Shown piece by piece: positions 1-7,524 of a DNA stretch of 64,000 nucleotides (the first letter of the stretch is position 1; each line of letters opens with the position of its first letter). The notes under the pieces are model-generated. The model saw only the letters and a list, made by a program, of their open reading frames with translations, ran no database searches and was not told the DNA's origin. This DNA is from Photorhabdus laumondii subsp. laumondii (GTDB lineage: Bacteria > Pseudomonadota > Gammaproteobacteria > Enterobacterales > Enterobacteriaceae), in contig NZ_CP024901.1 in the NCBI RefSeq assembly GCF_003343245.1, positions 1,612,001 to 1,676,000 on the forward strand, written 5' to 3'. The position numbers and the translations under genes were made by a program.

Positions 1-1632
1 CGGTTAGCCGGTGTGAATGCAGAGACCACGTTAGCGGATATTTTTGGTGTGGATTATACGCCGGAGGGACAGATTGTTGCCCGTACTGGTGAGCCGGTTG
101 ATGGTAAGGCTATTTTGCGAGAGATGTTGGAAGTGATTAAGCAGTTTGGTGGTGATCAACTAAGTGTCTTCACTGATCCGGATAAATTGATTGAGGGTTT
201 GAAACAGAACGCTAATATGAGTGCCGATGGTATTGAGTCATTTTTTGTCAGTCATGGGCTGAAAGAGAAAGCGCCTGATGAAAATCGGGAAAAGAGTGTA
301 CCGGATGCCGTCAACAGTGGGAAGAGTCAGGCTGATGACAAATCAGAGCGGGCATTGGGCTTTAATTCGCTGAATTTGCCTAACCTGTTTGCGACGATAT
401 TCAGCAAAGATAAACAACAAGAGATGAAGTCACTCGTGACCAATCTGAAAGAGAATCTCACCGCCGATCTGCTCAATATGGAGCAGAAAACGTTTGATTT
501 CCTGCGTAACAGTGGTCATCTGCAAGGGGACAGCGATATCCATATCTCGTTAGGAAACTATAACTTCAACTGGGGCGGTGATGGTAAAGATCTCGGTGCT
601 TATCTGGGCGATAACAACAACTTCTGGGGTGGCCGCGGAGATGATGTTTATTACTCCATCGGCACTTCCAACATCTTTACCGGTGGTGAAGGTGATGACT
701 TGGGCGTTCTGATGGGACGTGAAAACTGGATGTTTGGCGGTAGTGGCGATGATACCGCAGTGGTAGCTGGACGCATTAACCATGTATTCATGGGTGAGGG
801 TAACGATCAGACATTTGTTTTTGGTGAAGGTGGCGTTATTGATGCCGGTAATGGGCGGGACTACGTTGTCACTTCTGGTAACTACAACCAGGTGGATACT
901 GGCGAAGATCAAGATTATGCCGTGACTATCGGTAATAACAACCGGGTTGAGCTAGGTGAAGGCAATGACTTTGGCCGGGTGTTTGGTAATGACAACCGAA
1001 TTGATGGCAACATGGGTAACGATGTCATTAAATTGATGGGCTATCATGCGGTAATTAATGGCGGAGAAGGTGATGATCACCTGATAGCGGCTACAATTTC
1101 GAAATTCAGCCAGTTTGACGGCGGAGAGGGTCAGGATCTACTGGTGTTGGGGGGATACCAGAACCACTTCCAAGGAGGGGCAGGAGTAGATAGCTTTGTG
1201 GTCAGTGGTAAGGTGATTGACAGTCAGGTTGATGATATTAATGCAGAAGATATGATTGCCTTTAACGATATTGACTGGCAAGACTTGTGGTTCCAGCGCA
1301 GTGGATATGATCTGGTGTTATCAGTGAATCGCCCTACTCAGGATAAAACGGCTCAGGGTCTATTTGAATCGGTGGGTTCAGTCACCTTTAGAGATTACTT
1401 TAATGGTAACCGTGCCAAATTAGTGACACAGATGGGGCGTAAGGATGCATCAGGAGAGCGTGAATTTACGGCACTTTCCGACAATGCGGTTGATACCTTA
1501 ATCCAGGCAATGAGCAGTTTTGCCCCAACAGCCGGTGATAACGGTTTTATTGAAGCGCTGGATAACAGGGAGAAAATGGCTATTACCACGGCTTGGGCAG
1601 ATACCACAATTGGCAAGGGGAAATTTGCCTGA
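1..1632 (+). CDS. mcf: Mcf-like insecticidal toxin, C-terminal part (5' truncated by window)
   Basis: The reading frame is open from base 1, so the gene starts upstream; the first possible in-frame start here (GTG at 13) is not its true start. About 540 residues are visible. The first 180 are a mixed helical region. Residues roughly 175-400 (counted from base 13) hold a run of degenerate glycine/aspartate repeats of the GG-x-G-x-D type alternating with short beta segments, like the RTX-like C-terminal region of Photorhabdus Mcf and Pseudomonas FitD. In those toxins the C-terminal part is thought to serve export, while the killing parts lie further N-terminal and are outside this window. The last 130 residues are non-repetitive. 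Mcf proteins are near 3000 residues, so about one fifth is seen. The stop is followed after about 100 bp by an insertion sequence. I recognise the family, but cannot say whether this is the mcf1 or mcf2 type. Confidence 0.75.
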   Translation, partial: RLAGVNAETTLADIFGVDYTPEGQIVARTGEPVDGKAILREMLEVIKQFGGDQLSVFTDPDKLIEGLKQNANMSADGIESFFVSHGLKEKAPDENREKSVPDAVNSGKSQADDKSERALGFNSLNLPNLFATIFSKDKQQEMKSLVTNLKENLTADLLNMEQKTFDFLRNSGHLQGDSDIHISLGNYNFNWGGDGKDLGAYLGDNNNFWGGRGDDVYYSIGTSNIFTGGEGDDLGVLMGRENWMFGGSGDDTAVVAGRINHVFMGEGNDQTFVFGEGGVIDAGNGRDYVVTSGNYNQVDTGEDQDYAVTIGNNNRVELGEGNDFGRVFGNDNRIDGNMGNDVIKLMGYHAVINGGEGDDHLIAATISKFSQFDGGEGQDLLVLGGYQNHFQGGAGVDSFVVSGKVIDSQVDDINAEDMIAFNDIDWQDLWFQRSGYDLVLSVNRPTQDKTAQGLFESVGSVTFRDYFNGNRAKLVTQMGRKDASGEREFTALSDNAVDTLIQAMSSFAPTAGDNGFIEALDNREKMAITTAWADTTIGKGKFA

Positions 1633-1741
1633 TTTAACTTGCCATAAGGATAAGCAATAATGGTAAAAATGGCTCACTGGATAGGTGGGCCATCGTAATC
1701 TCCCATTCGTCCACGCTTAAGAATCAAGTAGAGATTAAATA

Positions 1742-2729
1742 ACCCGAATTCTGGATAAGAAATTGACATGAAGCCTGTTCCAGGAGCAATGTTTTGGTGC
1801 ACGCCGAAACAGCTCCGGGGAGGAACAGGCTATGAACAAGTTAGTTGAAATTTTCTGCGATGTCGATGATTTTTGCCGCTTCTTCATTCCTCAATGGGAA
1901 TTATTTTGTTTCGAAAAAGGGTACCGCCAGCGTCATCGGCAAGGCCATATGCACCCCAGTGAAATCATGACTATTTTGATCCTTTTTCATATGGCGCATT
2001 ACCGTGATTTTAAACATTTTTATCTGGAACATATTTGGAAATATCACCACAAAGATTTCCCCACCCTGCTCAGTTATACCCGTTTTGTCAGTGTTGCCCC
2101 TTCCGTTTTGGTCCCACTATGTAGTTATCTGACTCAATTAAAAGGAAAACCGACCAAGATTGCTTTTATTGATTCCACGAGTTTGTGCGTCTGTCATAAC
2201 ATCCGTATCCCGCGTCATAAGGTTTTTAAGGGAATAGCCCAGCGCGGAAAAACATCAATGGGCTGGTTTTACGGCTTCAAATTACACTTGGTTGTTAACC
2301 ATCAGGGCGAAATTCTCGCGCTAAAAGTGACTCCCGGTAATGTGAATGATCGAGAGCCTGTACGCGAATTATCAAAATCGTTAACGGGTTATCTTTACGG
2401 TGATAAAGGTTATCTCAGTCAGGAACTGGCCGATGATTTAGCCAAAATCGGTGTGACTTTCATCACGAAGAAACGCCGTAATATGAAAGCACAAGCGCTG
2501 TCTGAGTGGAATAACTTAATGTTAAAAAAGAGATTTATCATCGAAACGATTAACGGGCAATTAAAGACCATTTCTCAAATTGAGCACTCGCGCCACCGAA
2601 GTATAAAAGGCTTTCTGTTGTGTGTTTTAGGTGGATTGATTGCTTACAGCCTTAAATTGAAAAAGCCATCACTGAAAATTTTCTACTCAGAGAAAGATAT
2701 TTTAATGACGGCTTAAGCAGAATTCGGGT
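1742..2729 (+). mobile_element. IS982-family insertion sequence
   Basis: The element is bounded by perfect 12-bp inverted repeats, ACCCGAATTCTG at 1742-1753 and its reverse complement at 2718-2729. It is flanked by a 6-bp direct repeat TAAATA at 1736-1741 and 2730-2735. The 988-bp length and single transposase frame fit the IS982 family. Intact ends plus an intact target duplication indicate a fairly recent insertion, about 110 bp downstream of the mcf stop, so mcf itself is not interrupted. Confidence 0.93.
1832..2716 (+). CDS. IS982-family transposase
   Basis: This 294-residue protein fills the insertion sequence. It has the IS982 layout: an N-terminal helical domain, then a DDE nuclease core. 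Probable catalytic residues are the Asp in AFIDST (about residue 113), the Asp in GNVNDREP (about 172) and the Glu in FIIETINGQLK (about 238). The ATG follows AGGAACAGGCT, which offers a ribosome binding site. No frameshift or internal stop is visible, so the gene is probably functional. Length is normal for the family. Confidence 0.93.
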   Translation: MNKLVEIFCDVDDFCRFFIPQWELFCFEKGYRQRHRQGHMHPSEIMTILILFHMAHYRDFKHFYLEHIWKYHHKDFPTLLSYTRFVSVAPSVLVPLCSYLTQLKGKPTKIAFIDSTSLCVCHNIRIPRHKVFKGIAQRGKTSMGWFYGFKLHLVVNHQGEILALKVTPGNVNDREPVRELSKSLTGYLYGDKGYLSQELADDLAKIGVTFITKKRRNMKAQALSEWNNLMLKKRFIIETINGQLKTISQIEHSRHRSIKGFLLCVLGGLIAYSLKLKKPSLKIFYSEKDILMTA

Positions 2730-2920
2730 TAAATAGTCTTAGCCCAGTAAAATACAGGACTCAGACCTTAATGAACGAATGATTTAAATTGCCTGACTTT
2801 TTTAAATAATTCACAAGGCCGGGGTAATTTTGACTGTCATATTTTTTGAATAAATATGGGTTGCAAAAAACTTACCTACTCTTATTGAATATTATTTGCA
2901 AAATAGTTTGATTTTAATCA

Positions 2921-3536
2921 TTACTTTATAAATGTTCTTTTAACTCGGATAGATATAATAAAATAAGGAACCCATATACATACATAAAACACAGTTTTAA
3001 AAAGCAAGAAGAGATAACTATAATCCAGTTTTATCTCATATACATAATGAGACAATGTTAAATCGGTTATTACAAATAATGAAGTAAAAACCAAAAGGAT
3101 AATATAAAATAAAGGTGTTTTTTCTTTTTTCTAAAGAAAAGAACAGATGTATAAAGTGCAACTCCAAAAATAAGGGTAAAACAAATATACCCTATGGATT
3201 TCAAGTTGCATCGCGACGGCAAGGGAACGAATCCCCGGGCGCATAGATAACTATGTGACCGGGGTGAGTGAGTGCAGCCAACAAAGAGGCAGCTTGAAAG
3301 ATGACGGGTATAAACTCAAATCCTATAAGGACACGTAATTCACCTAGAAAATCATAACCAGAGATCAGGATTGTCATTGCTTTATATGCACTAAATAAAG
3401 AACTTAATATTGCAAAGATAATGTTTATTGCCGGGAAATAGAGAAATCCGCCAATTCTACTCAGTTCTTTTTCTTCACATGCGGCACAAAAATCTGATTC
3501 ATGTAATGTTGGGTTTTCACATTTAATACATTTCAT
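2921..3536 (-). pseudogene. DUF2569-type membrane protein gene, broken by an ERIC element and a frameshift
   Basis: Read on the minus strand from ATG at 3536. The first part has two CxxC pairs (MKCIKC at the start, then CAACEE) and a hydrophobic segment, as in short-rubredoxin-headed DUF2569 proteins. The frame then runs into the ERIC element at 3186-3312. If the 125 inserted bases and one TA are removed, the frame reads through GFEFICFTLIFG without a break. About 40 codons later a second lesion, one T short in a T5 run near 3070, shifts frame again; the continuing frame carries the family-like tail ending SIRVKRTFIK before TAA at 2921-2923. Restored, the protein would be about 160 residues with four membrane segments. 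The family assignment rests on recognition only. It sits at the downstream end of the CDI orphan array, but whether it was ever an immunity gene is unknown. Confidence 0.7.
3186..3312 (+). repeat. ERIC element 1 (127 bp), inside the DUF2569-type gene
   Basis: It starts TATACCC, ends GGGTATA, and carries the conserved central ERIC palindrome around CCCCGGG...GTGACCGGGGTGAGTGAG. Comparison with the interrupted reading frame shows that 125 bp were added together with a duplicated TA dinucleotide. Confidence 0.95.
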
Positions 3537-3899
3537 AAAACTTCTCAAAATAGTAACTTCAATCCAAAGATTGATTATTAATTTACGTAAATCATACAGG
3601 TGATAGTATATAAAAAAATAACTTATTAGCCCGATAAATACCCCTTTTTTAATAACCTTATTTACATCTCCAAGTGAAAAAAGAAATATTCCATCTATAA
3701 AAAAACGACACAACCATCTGATAATAAAGAAAAACTTTACCCAATCACTCTTTTAACCATCATATTTTACATAGCTTGAGCCAGCCCAATGCACAAAAAC
3801 AACATAATTGAAATTAATACTACCATTAGAAGTATGTTAAATACCTATATTAGCTCATGTATGAATCAAACTGATCGCTAATGCGTTATTATCCATATC
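3537..3899. other. AT-rich gap between a broken DUF2569-type gene and an orphan immunity gene
   Basis: The stretch is AT-rich. A minus-strand frame upstream of the DUF2569-type start can be read to 3713, but it has no ribosome binding site and its composition looks like spacer. I see no RNA gene, terminator or repeat here. It may be eroded remains of another toxin/immunity module. Confidence 0.4.
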
Positions 3900-4244
3900 T
3901 TATTTTACAATATCTCGTGATAAGAATAGACCAGTATAAGGATCGAAAAATATTCTTCTTCCATAAAAATCAACAACAAAGTATTGCCCTTCAACAACAT
4001 TCAACCCTTCGTATGGGTAACTTGTTTGCCCTTCTTTTTGTAAATTCGAAGGCTCTATTTGCCAAAGAAACTCTCCGTTCTTTGTATAAGAAAATAAATT
4101 ATTTAGTCCATCATCTCCTATAGGAATATCAATTAAGACAAGAACAAAACCATTATCAATTTCTATCGCTTTAATGATTTTTCGATTAAGTATAATTAAG
4201 TGCCCATTGATATTAATCTTGTTATTGTTAACTAAGATAACCAT
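3900..4244 (-). CDS. Putative orphan CDI immunity protein (114 aa)
   Basis: A small soluble protein of 114 residues with no signal peptide or membrane segment. Its ATG overlaps the stop of the upstream toxin remnant: the remnant ends in TGG TTA TCT TAG while this gene begins ATG GTT ATC TTA G. The same tight toxin/immunity arrangement is seen in the other modules of this array. I do not recognise the family. The N-terminal half has short beta-type segments (LVNNNKINING, HLIILNRK) and the C-terminal half is rich in aromatic residues (YFVVDFYGRRIFFDPYTG). Function as an immunity protein is inferred from position only. Confidence 0.5.
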   Translation of the reverse strand: MVILVNNNKININGHLIILNRKIIKAIEIDNGFVLVLIDIPIGDDGLNNLFSYTKNGEFLWQIEPSNLQKEGQTSYPYEGLNVVEGQYFVVDFYGRRIFFDPYTGLFLSRDIVK

Positions 4245-4420
4245 TTTGTTCTCCTATTTTTTTGAATAGCCCGTTCATTAGTAAATGTATCGGTCCTTTG
4301 CCCCATAAGATCAAACTGAGTTCCTCCTTCTTTATAACCAAACAGACTTCCCATATTAAATGCATTACTGTCTACAACAATTACGTAGAAAAAAACAAAT
4401 AAAGCCAAACAATATAAAAT
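4232..4420 (-). pseudogene. CdiA-CT toxin remnant with a VENN-like junction
   Basis: On the minus strand an open frame reads VIVVDSNAFNMGSLFGYKEG and continues to the stop TAG at 4232-4234. The VVDSNAF motif lines up with VVTDNNAL and VVVDNNHL at the starts of the other orphan modules, which are variants of the VENN motif that opens CdiA C-terminal domains. Only about 45 residues follow the motif, far fewer than the usual 200 or so, so most of the pretoxin and toxin has been deleted. The tail abuts the 114-aa gene below it. No credible start codon is present, so this is a silent remnant. Confidence 0.5.
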
Positions 4421-4826
4421 AACCTAGATAACCATAATGACGTATTTTGAAGGCTTATTTCCATTTCAAAAACAAACTCTTTTATGAATTCAATATTATT
4501 TCTATGTGCAAATTTTCTTTTTGAGAAAAATCTGCAATGAATAAGAAAAACAAGAATTGCAAATACTCCAATAAAATAACCAGCAAAGGAAATTAATTTT
4601 TAATAAATTCAAACAAAATTCCAGACATATAAATAACAAATAATATTATCATGGAAAAATTAGCAAGTTTGTTTTTATTAAAAAAACAAAAATCAAAAAA
4701 GAGCAACGGAGATTTTACACTTCTTAGTGAAACTTTTTTGTTCAAGCCAAAATAGATGAAGCAGGCAAGAAATCCCAACAGACTCAAGACCATCAAAATA
4801 AACGGAATATATACAATCATGCTCAC
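4381..4826 (-). pseudogene. Membrane protein (probable immunity) gene with a frameshift
   Basis: The first frame (ATG 4826, 77 codons) encodes two hydrophobic segments and ends at TAA after FEFIKN (4593). Shifting frame at the A5 run near 4600 lets the reading continue as KLISFAGYFIGVFAILVF, a third membrane segment, then a basic loop and a fourth hydrophobic segment, ending at TAA 4381-4383. The combined product would be about 147 residues with four membrane spans. It lies directly after a short toxin tail, as immunity genes do in this array. Membrane-bound immunity proteins usually pair with membrane-acting toxins, but the partner toxin here is almost gone. The frameshift could be a real mutation or a sequencing error in the homopolymer. 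Confidence 0.5.
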
Positions 4827-4829
4827 TTA

Positions 4830-5086
4830 TCCTTAAACTGCGTATTACCGCGAAGAAGCTCGCTCTTTAACGGCATTTTTCAAGATAACTTTCTCATCGA
4901 TGAGGTATTAGCATCTATTGTCTACTTCACCAAGATACCAATGTTCTGAGTAAAAAGGGTTACCTCTTGGCGATACTTATCCCTGACAACAGAACGACAA
5001 CTGGTATCCCCCTGACAGTTGACCAGTTCCTCACTCCTTGAGCGATTCTGGTCAACGCTTAAGTGATTATTGTCCACTATAATTTA
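4830..5086 (-). pseudogene. Degenerate CdiA-CT module: VENN-type pretoxin start and toxin tail
   Basis: An open minus-strand frame (from about 5086 to the stop TAG at 4922-4924) reads IVDNNHLSVDQNRSRSEELV and continues NCQGDTSCRS. This is nearly the same as the start of the module at 8349 (VVDNNHLSVEKNQSRSEELV), so it is the beginning of a VENN pretoxin domain. The match ends after DKYRQE and the frame stops 13 codons later. A separate short frame ending ...RGNTQFKDK at 4833, just before the ATG at 4826, looks like the last residues of a toxin. The middle has been lost. It cannot encode an active toxin. Confidence 0.6.
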
Positions 5087-5112
5087 GTGGATAATAAAGT
5101 AAAAATCCTAAC

Positions 5113-5568
5113 TCAAGACTGGGATTCTGTACTAATTGTAAGACTGTTATAAAAATCTATAATGCTATTTAGATCAGTATTCCATTCAGATATTTTCATT
5201 CCGTCTTCATTGTGCGTAGTACGCGACTCTATAAAGTTATTTATCTTCTCTGGAGTAAAACCTGGACACTCATCCAAAAAGAGGATGCTATTTTGCAAGA
5301 AAACTTCCTCACCTGCGAAATATATGACCCAAACAAATATAAAATTTGTGTAATCAGGCTCATACATTGATACAGCTAGCGCCACAGGCTTTTTACTGTG
5401 TATACCCTCCTCAAGAGAAACTCGCCAACTCCGCTTGTAATCCTCAAAGCTCCAATAAGATAAAGGTATGTGAACTGCTTCTGTAAATGTATCAATAATA
5501 ATTGTTGCAGGCAGAACTAGCTCATCGTTTTCTCTGATGGGTGCATCACCGGGAAATATACCAAACAT
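5113..5568 (-). CDS. Orphan CdiI immunity protein (about 151 aa)
   Basis: The ATG at 5568 lies four bases after the stop of the upstream toxin frame; a TTG at 5571 is a less likely start. The product is soluble, acidic and free of signal or membrane segments. Its N-terminal MFGIFPGDAP and the middle motifs SYWSFEDYKRSW, VWVIYFAGEEVFLQN and FLDECPGFTPEKI resemble, from memory, the immunity proteins paired with Ntox21-type CdiA RNase toxins. It probably binds and blocks the toxin encoded just upstream, protecting against siblings or neighbours that carry the same warhead. Family assignment is moderate; the immunity role rests on pairing and adjacency. Confidence 0.65.
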   Translation of the reverse strand: MFGIFPGDAPIRENDELVLPATIIIDTFTEAVHIPLSYWSFEDYKRSWRVSLEEGIHSKKPVALAVSMYEPDYTNFIFVWVIYFAGEEVFLQNSILFLDECPGFTPEKINNFIESRTTHNEDGMKISEWNTDLNSIIDFYNSLTISTESQS

Positions 5569-5571
5569 CAA

Positions 5572-5934
5572 TCAGTCCTTAACTCTGTTCAGATCACTAT
5601 CGTAAGTCCCCATTCGCTTGCCTCTACGGTCAAACATTTTCCAACCATTAGTAACATTATGACTATCAACATCGGGAGTAATATAGGTTTTACCATCAAA
5701 AAATACAGGTTGCCCATGTGAGTTAAATGGTGCTTTAGGAGGAGCTATTCTCCGATCAAAGCCTAATTTCCCTGCTGCTTCTTGGGCTTCTTTTCCTTTC
5801 AGAGCCAGATAGGCTAAGTCGTCTTTATTTGGCTCTCCCAGAATCGGAGTAGTTGTGGTCTTCCCGCCAGTATCCGGCTTACCTTCCGTATTACCGGTAT
5901 GATTAGGGTATTTCCTCAGCCAAAGTTGGTCCGG
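5572..5934 (-). CDS. Orphan CdiA C-terminal toxin domain, Ntox21-like (about 120 codons, no start)
   Basis: An open minus-strand frame without a good start codon. It begins PDQLWLRKYPNHTGNTEGKP, which matches the linker of the resident CdiA (PTHTGNTEGKPDVGG) and marks a recombination patch. The toxin core follows: APFNSHGQPVFFDGKTYITP, then DVDSHNVTNGWKMF and DRRGKRMGTYDSDLNRVKD at the end. These motifs resemble CdiA toxins of the Ntox21 family of predicted RNases; this is recognition, not a search result. Without a signal, start or receptor-binding parts it is silent where it stands and would act only after recombining onto cdiA. The neighbouring immunity gene begins four bases after its stop. 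Confidence 0.6.
   Translation of the reverse strand, partial: PDQLWLRKYPNHTGNTEGKPDTGGKTTTTPILGEPNKDDLAYLALKGKEAQEAAGKLGFDRRIAPPKAPFNSHGQPVFFDGKTYITPDVDSHNVTNGWKMFDRRGKRMGTYDSDLNRVKD
5872..5901. repeat. 30-nt homology patch shared with cdiA
   Basis: This stretch and 18178-18207 in the resident cdiA match at 29 of 30 positions in the same orientation. Both encode HTGNTEGKPD-type linker sequence just before the toxin domain. It is long enough to suggest a crossover point for toxin exchange. Confidence 0.8.
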
Positions 5935-5956
5935 TCATCAATCAGATGGTGGCGTC

Positions 5957-6196
5957 TTAATTCTCACGACTTCCTTTCAAACGGGATAAGATCCAAATTC
6001 CTATTCCAGTCGGTATACCTGTTACTACCCCTTTTTTTACTGAAAAAACAACATCATCATGCCAACTAAAGATGAATGTTTCGTTTTTCAAATAAACTAA
6101 AATCGCAGCACATAGGCATCCTAATAAGACCACCATAATCATAATAATTGTGCATAATAACAGAAGAATCAGTAATGACTTAAAATGAGTTATCAT
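5957..6196 (-). CDS. Orphan CDI immunity protein, small membrane protein (79 aa)
   Basis: Its ATG overlaps the toxin stop upstream in an ATGA, so the two are translationally coupled. The protein has a long hydrophobic N-terminal span (about residues 7-35), a charged middle (KNETFIFSWHDD) and a second glycine-rich hydrophobic segment near the C-terminus, ending in basic residues. Inner-membrane immunity proteins are typical partners of CDI toxins that form pores or otherwise disrupt the membrane, which agrees with the glycine-rich hydrophobic toxin encoded before it. Family not recognised; the role is inferred from context. Confidence 0.65.
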   Translation of the reverse strand: MITHFKSLLILLLLCTIIMIMVVLLGCLCAAILVYLKNETFIFSWHDDVVFSVKKGVVTGIPTGIGIWILSRLKGSREN

Positions 6197-6849
6197 TTCG
6201 CTCCTCCTGATTTATCCAGCTTATCCTCAACTTTACTGCCTGTAACTTCACTGGCTATAGCACCACCAATAGCTCCGATAGTACTTGACGTTTTATTCGA
6301 TACTATAGGGAAATATTTATTTCCAACGTCGATTACTTTTCCTCCAGCAGTACCTACAACATTACCAACTGCTGCACCTACTACCGGGGCAAGTGGATTT
6401 TTATCCTGTAGTTTTGCCCCAACATAAGCACCCGTTATACTCGCGACTTCTGTAAACCAAAACCCTTTGCCTTGCGTTAATGCCCCTGTTCCTGTGGCTA
6501 TCAGTGCATCAGTAATGTTCACAGGACCATTTGTCAATTGATTACTGACATTAGCTGTTCCACTGATTAGACCTCCAGCAAAAATACTGCCTACCGTTGC
6601 TCCCGATGGCAGCAGCACCGGTGCCACTACTGTGGACATTCCCGCTCCCCAAGCGACTAACAATCCTCTTACCGGATCTTGTCCTTCCGGGTGATCACCT
6701 TTGGCATGTTTTGACAACGCCGCTGAAATCTCTTGAGGGGATTTACCTTCATTTAGCATAGCGGTACCCAGACTTGATGCTGACCGACCGTAATCCGCCA
6801 TCCCTTTTGGCAAGCTCAGTGCATTATTGTCAGTAACAACGCATTCCAT
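6193..6849 (-). CDS. Orphan CdiA-CT with glycine-rich, probably membrane-acting toxin domain
   Basis: The frame of 218 codons opens MECVVTDNNALSLPKGMADY, a VENN-type junction (TDNN). About 55 residues of linker follow, then about 150 residues of alternating hydrophobic glycine/alanine segments: GLLVAWGAGMSTVVAPVLLP, SGATVGSIFAGGLISGTANV, and APVVGAAVGNVVGTAGGKVI. Such glycine-zipper patterns occur in ionophore-like CdiA toxins that dissipate the membrane potential. The 79-aa membrane immunity gene overlaps its stop by 4 bases. The leader before the junction is shared with the module at 8349 (exact repeat 6842-6865 / 8324-8347). The ATG lies inside that repeat and has no clear ribosome binding site, so independent expression is doubtful. 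The frame is intact, making this a usable donor cassette. Confidence 0.6.
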   Translation of the reverse strand: MECVVTDNNALSLPKGMADYGRSASSLGTAMLNEGKSPQEISAALSKHAKGDHPEGQDPVRGLLVAWGAGMSTVVAPVLLPSGATVGSIFAGGLISGTANVSNQLTNGPVNITDALIATGTGALTQGKGFWFTEVASITGAYVGAKLQDKNPLAPVVGAAVGNVVGTAGGKVIDVGNKYFPIVSNKTSSTIGAIGGAIASEVTGSKVEDKLDKSGGAK

Positions 6850-6865
6850 TGCGACGTTGACCGCC
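6842..6865. repeat. 24-nt leader repeat of CDI orphan modules, copy 1
   Basis: The same 24 bases occur at 8324-8347, just before the VENN-like junction of the next module. Beyond the exact core, similarity continues with mismatches for over 100 bp on the higher-coordinate side (about 6866-6990 versus 8348-8480). Confidence 0.85.
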
Positions 6866-6987
6866 GACCTTAAATTTTCTCAGTGCATTCAGTTAGTTAA
6901 AAGCAACTTTTCCCGGTATGGTTCGATGTCCAGCCCACAACGCCCCGACGCGACTTTTCAGCCTGATAAGCCACTTTTCCCAGACGT

Positions 6988-7043
6988 AATGAACTACCCC
7001 TTTTAAATGTCGGATGATTGTTTAACATTTGGGGTAGTTCATT
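6988..7043. repeat. 56-bp palindromic element (possible MITE or IS remnant)
   Basis: Perfect 13-bp inverted repeats (AATGAACTACCCC at 6988-7000, complement at 7031-7043) surround 30 bp that contain an inner inverted repeat AAATGT/ACATTT. It lies between two toxin modules, just below the immunity gene ending at 7069. It could be a minimal transposable element, IS ends brought together by deletion, or a strong transcription-stopping hairpin. No target duplication is evident. Confidence 0.6.
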
Positions 7044-7068
7044 TTGGCCGGGATTTATGTTTCTAACA

Positions 7069-7524
7069 TCAATAATTAGATAATTTTTTAATTACAGAAC
7101 TTACAGTACCAGATGGTAATAATGTTTCATTTATTGTTTTTCCATCATCATTACTCCATACAAAACGATCATTATGGCTCGTTTTCATGAAGTAAACATA
7201 ATATCCATTATCTCCCATTGGTGTACATGTCATATCGAACAGCCCCTCAATGAGATTTTCTCCATCCCCTGTGAAATAGCTCTCAGCATTTCTATACAGG
7301 CTAACTGGTCCAATGTTGACATCATTACATACCAATTCATCTATTTTCATATTTGAATAAAAACTGAAGGTTGTTTTCAGCTCAAAAACATCCAAAAGAT
7401 CAAATATTTTATGTCCATCCAAATAGAAAAAGAAGATGCCATTTTTCCAAAAGCCATCAGATGAGTTCCATGATTCAACAGCATCGAACTGAAGAGAAAA
7501 ATAAAACGGATCGCCATAAATCAT
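7069..7524 (-). CDS. Orphan CDI immunity protein, Imm42-like (151 aa)
   Basis: The ATG overlaps the stop of the upstream toxin frame in an ATGA. The N-terminus MIYGDPFYFSLQFDAVESWN followed by FWKNGIFFFYLDGHKI resembles the Imm42 family of polymorphic-toxin immunity proteins as I remember it. The product is soluble and acidic, with many aromatic residues and no signal sequence. It probably neutralises the toxin whose C-terminal domain is encoded in 7521-7943. The toxin frame is broken upstream but its catalytic end and this gene are intact, so the cell may still be immune to that toxin type. Confidence 0.6.
   Translation of the reverse strand: MIYGDPFYFSLQFDAVESWNSSDGFWKNGIFFFYLDGHKIFDLLDVFELKTTFSFYSNMKIDELVCNDVNIGPVSLYRNAESYFTGDGENLIEGLFDMTCTPMGDNGYYVYFMKTSHNDRFVWSNDDGKTINETLLPSGTVSSVIKKLSNY

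Noticed and set aside
550..912. Minus-strand frame inside mcf
   Set aside because: Shadow of the glycine/aspartate repeat codons of the toxin gene on the other strand.
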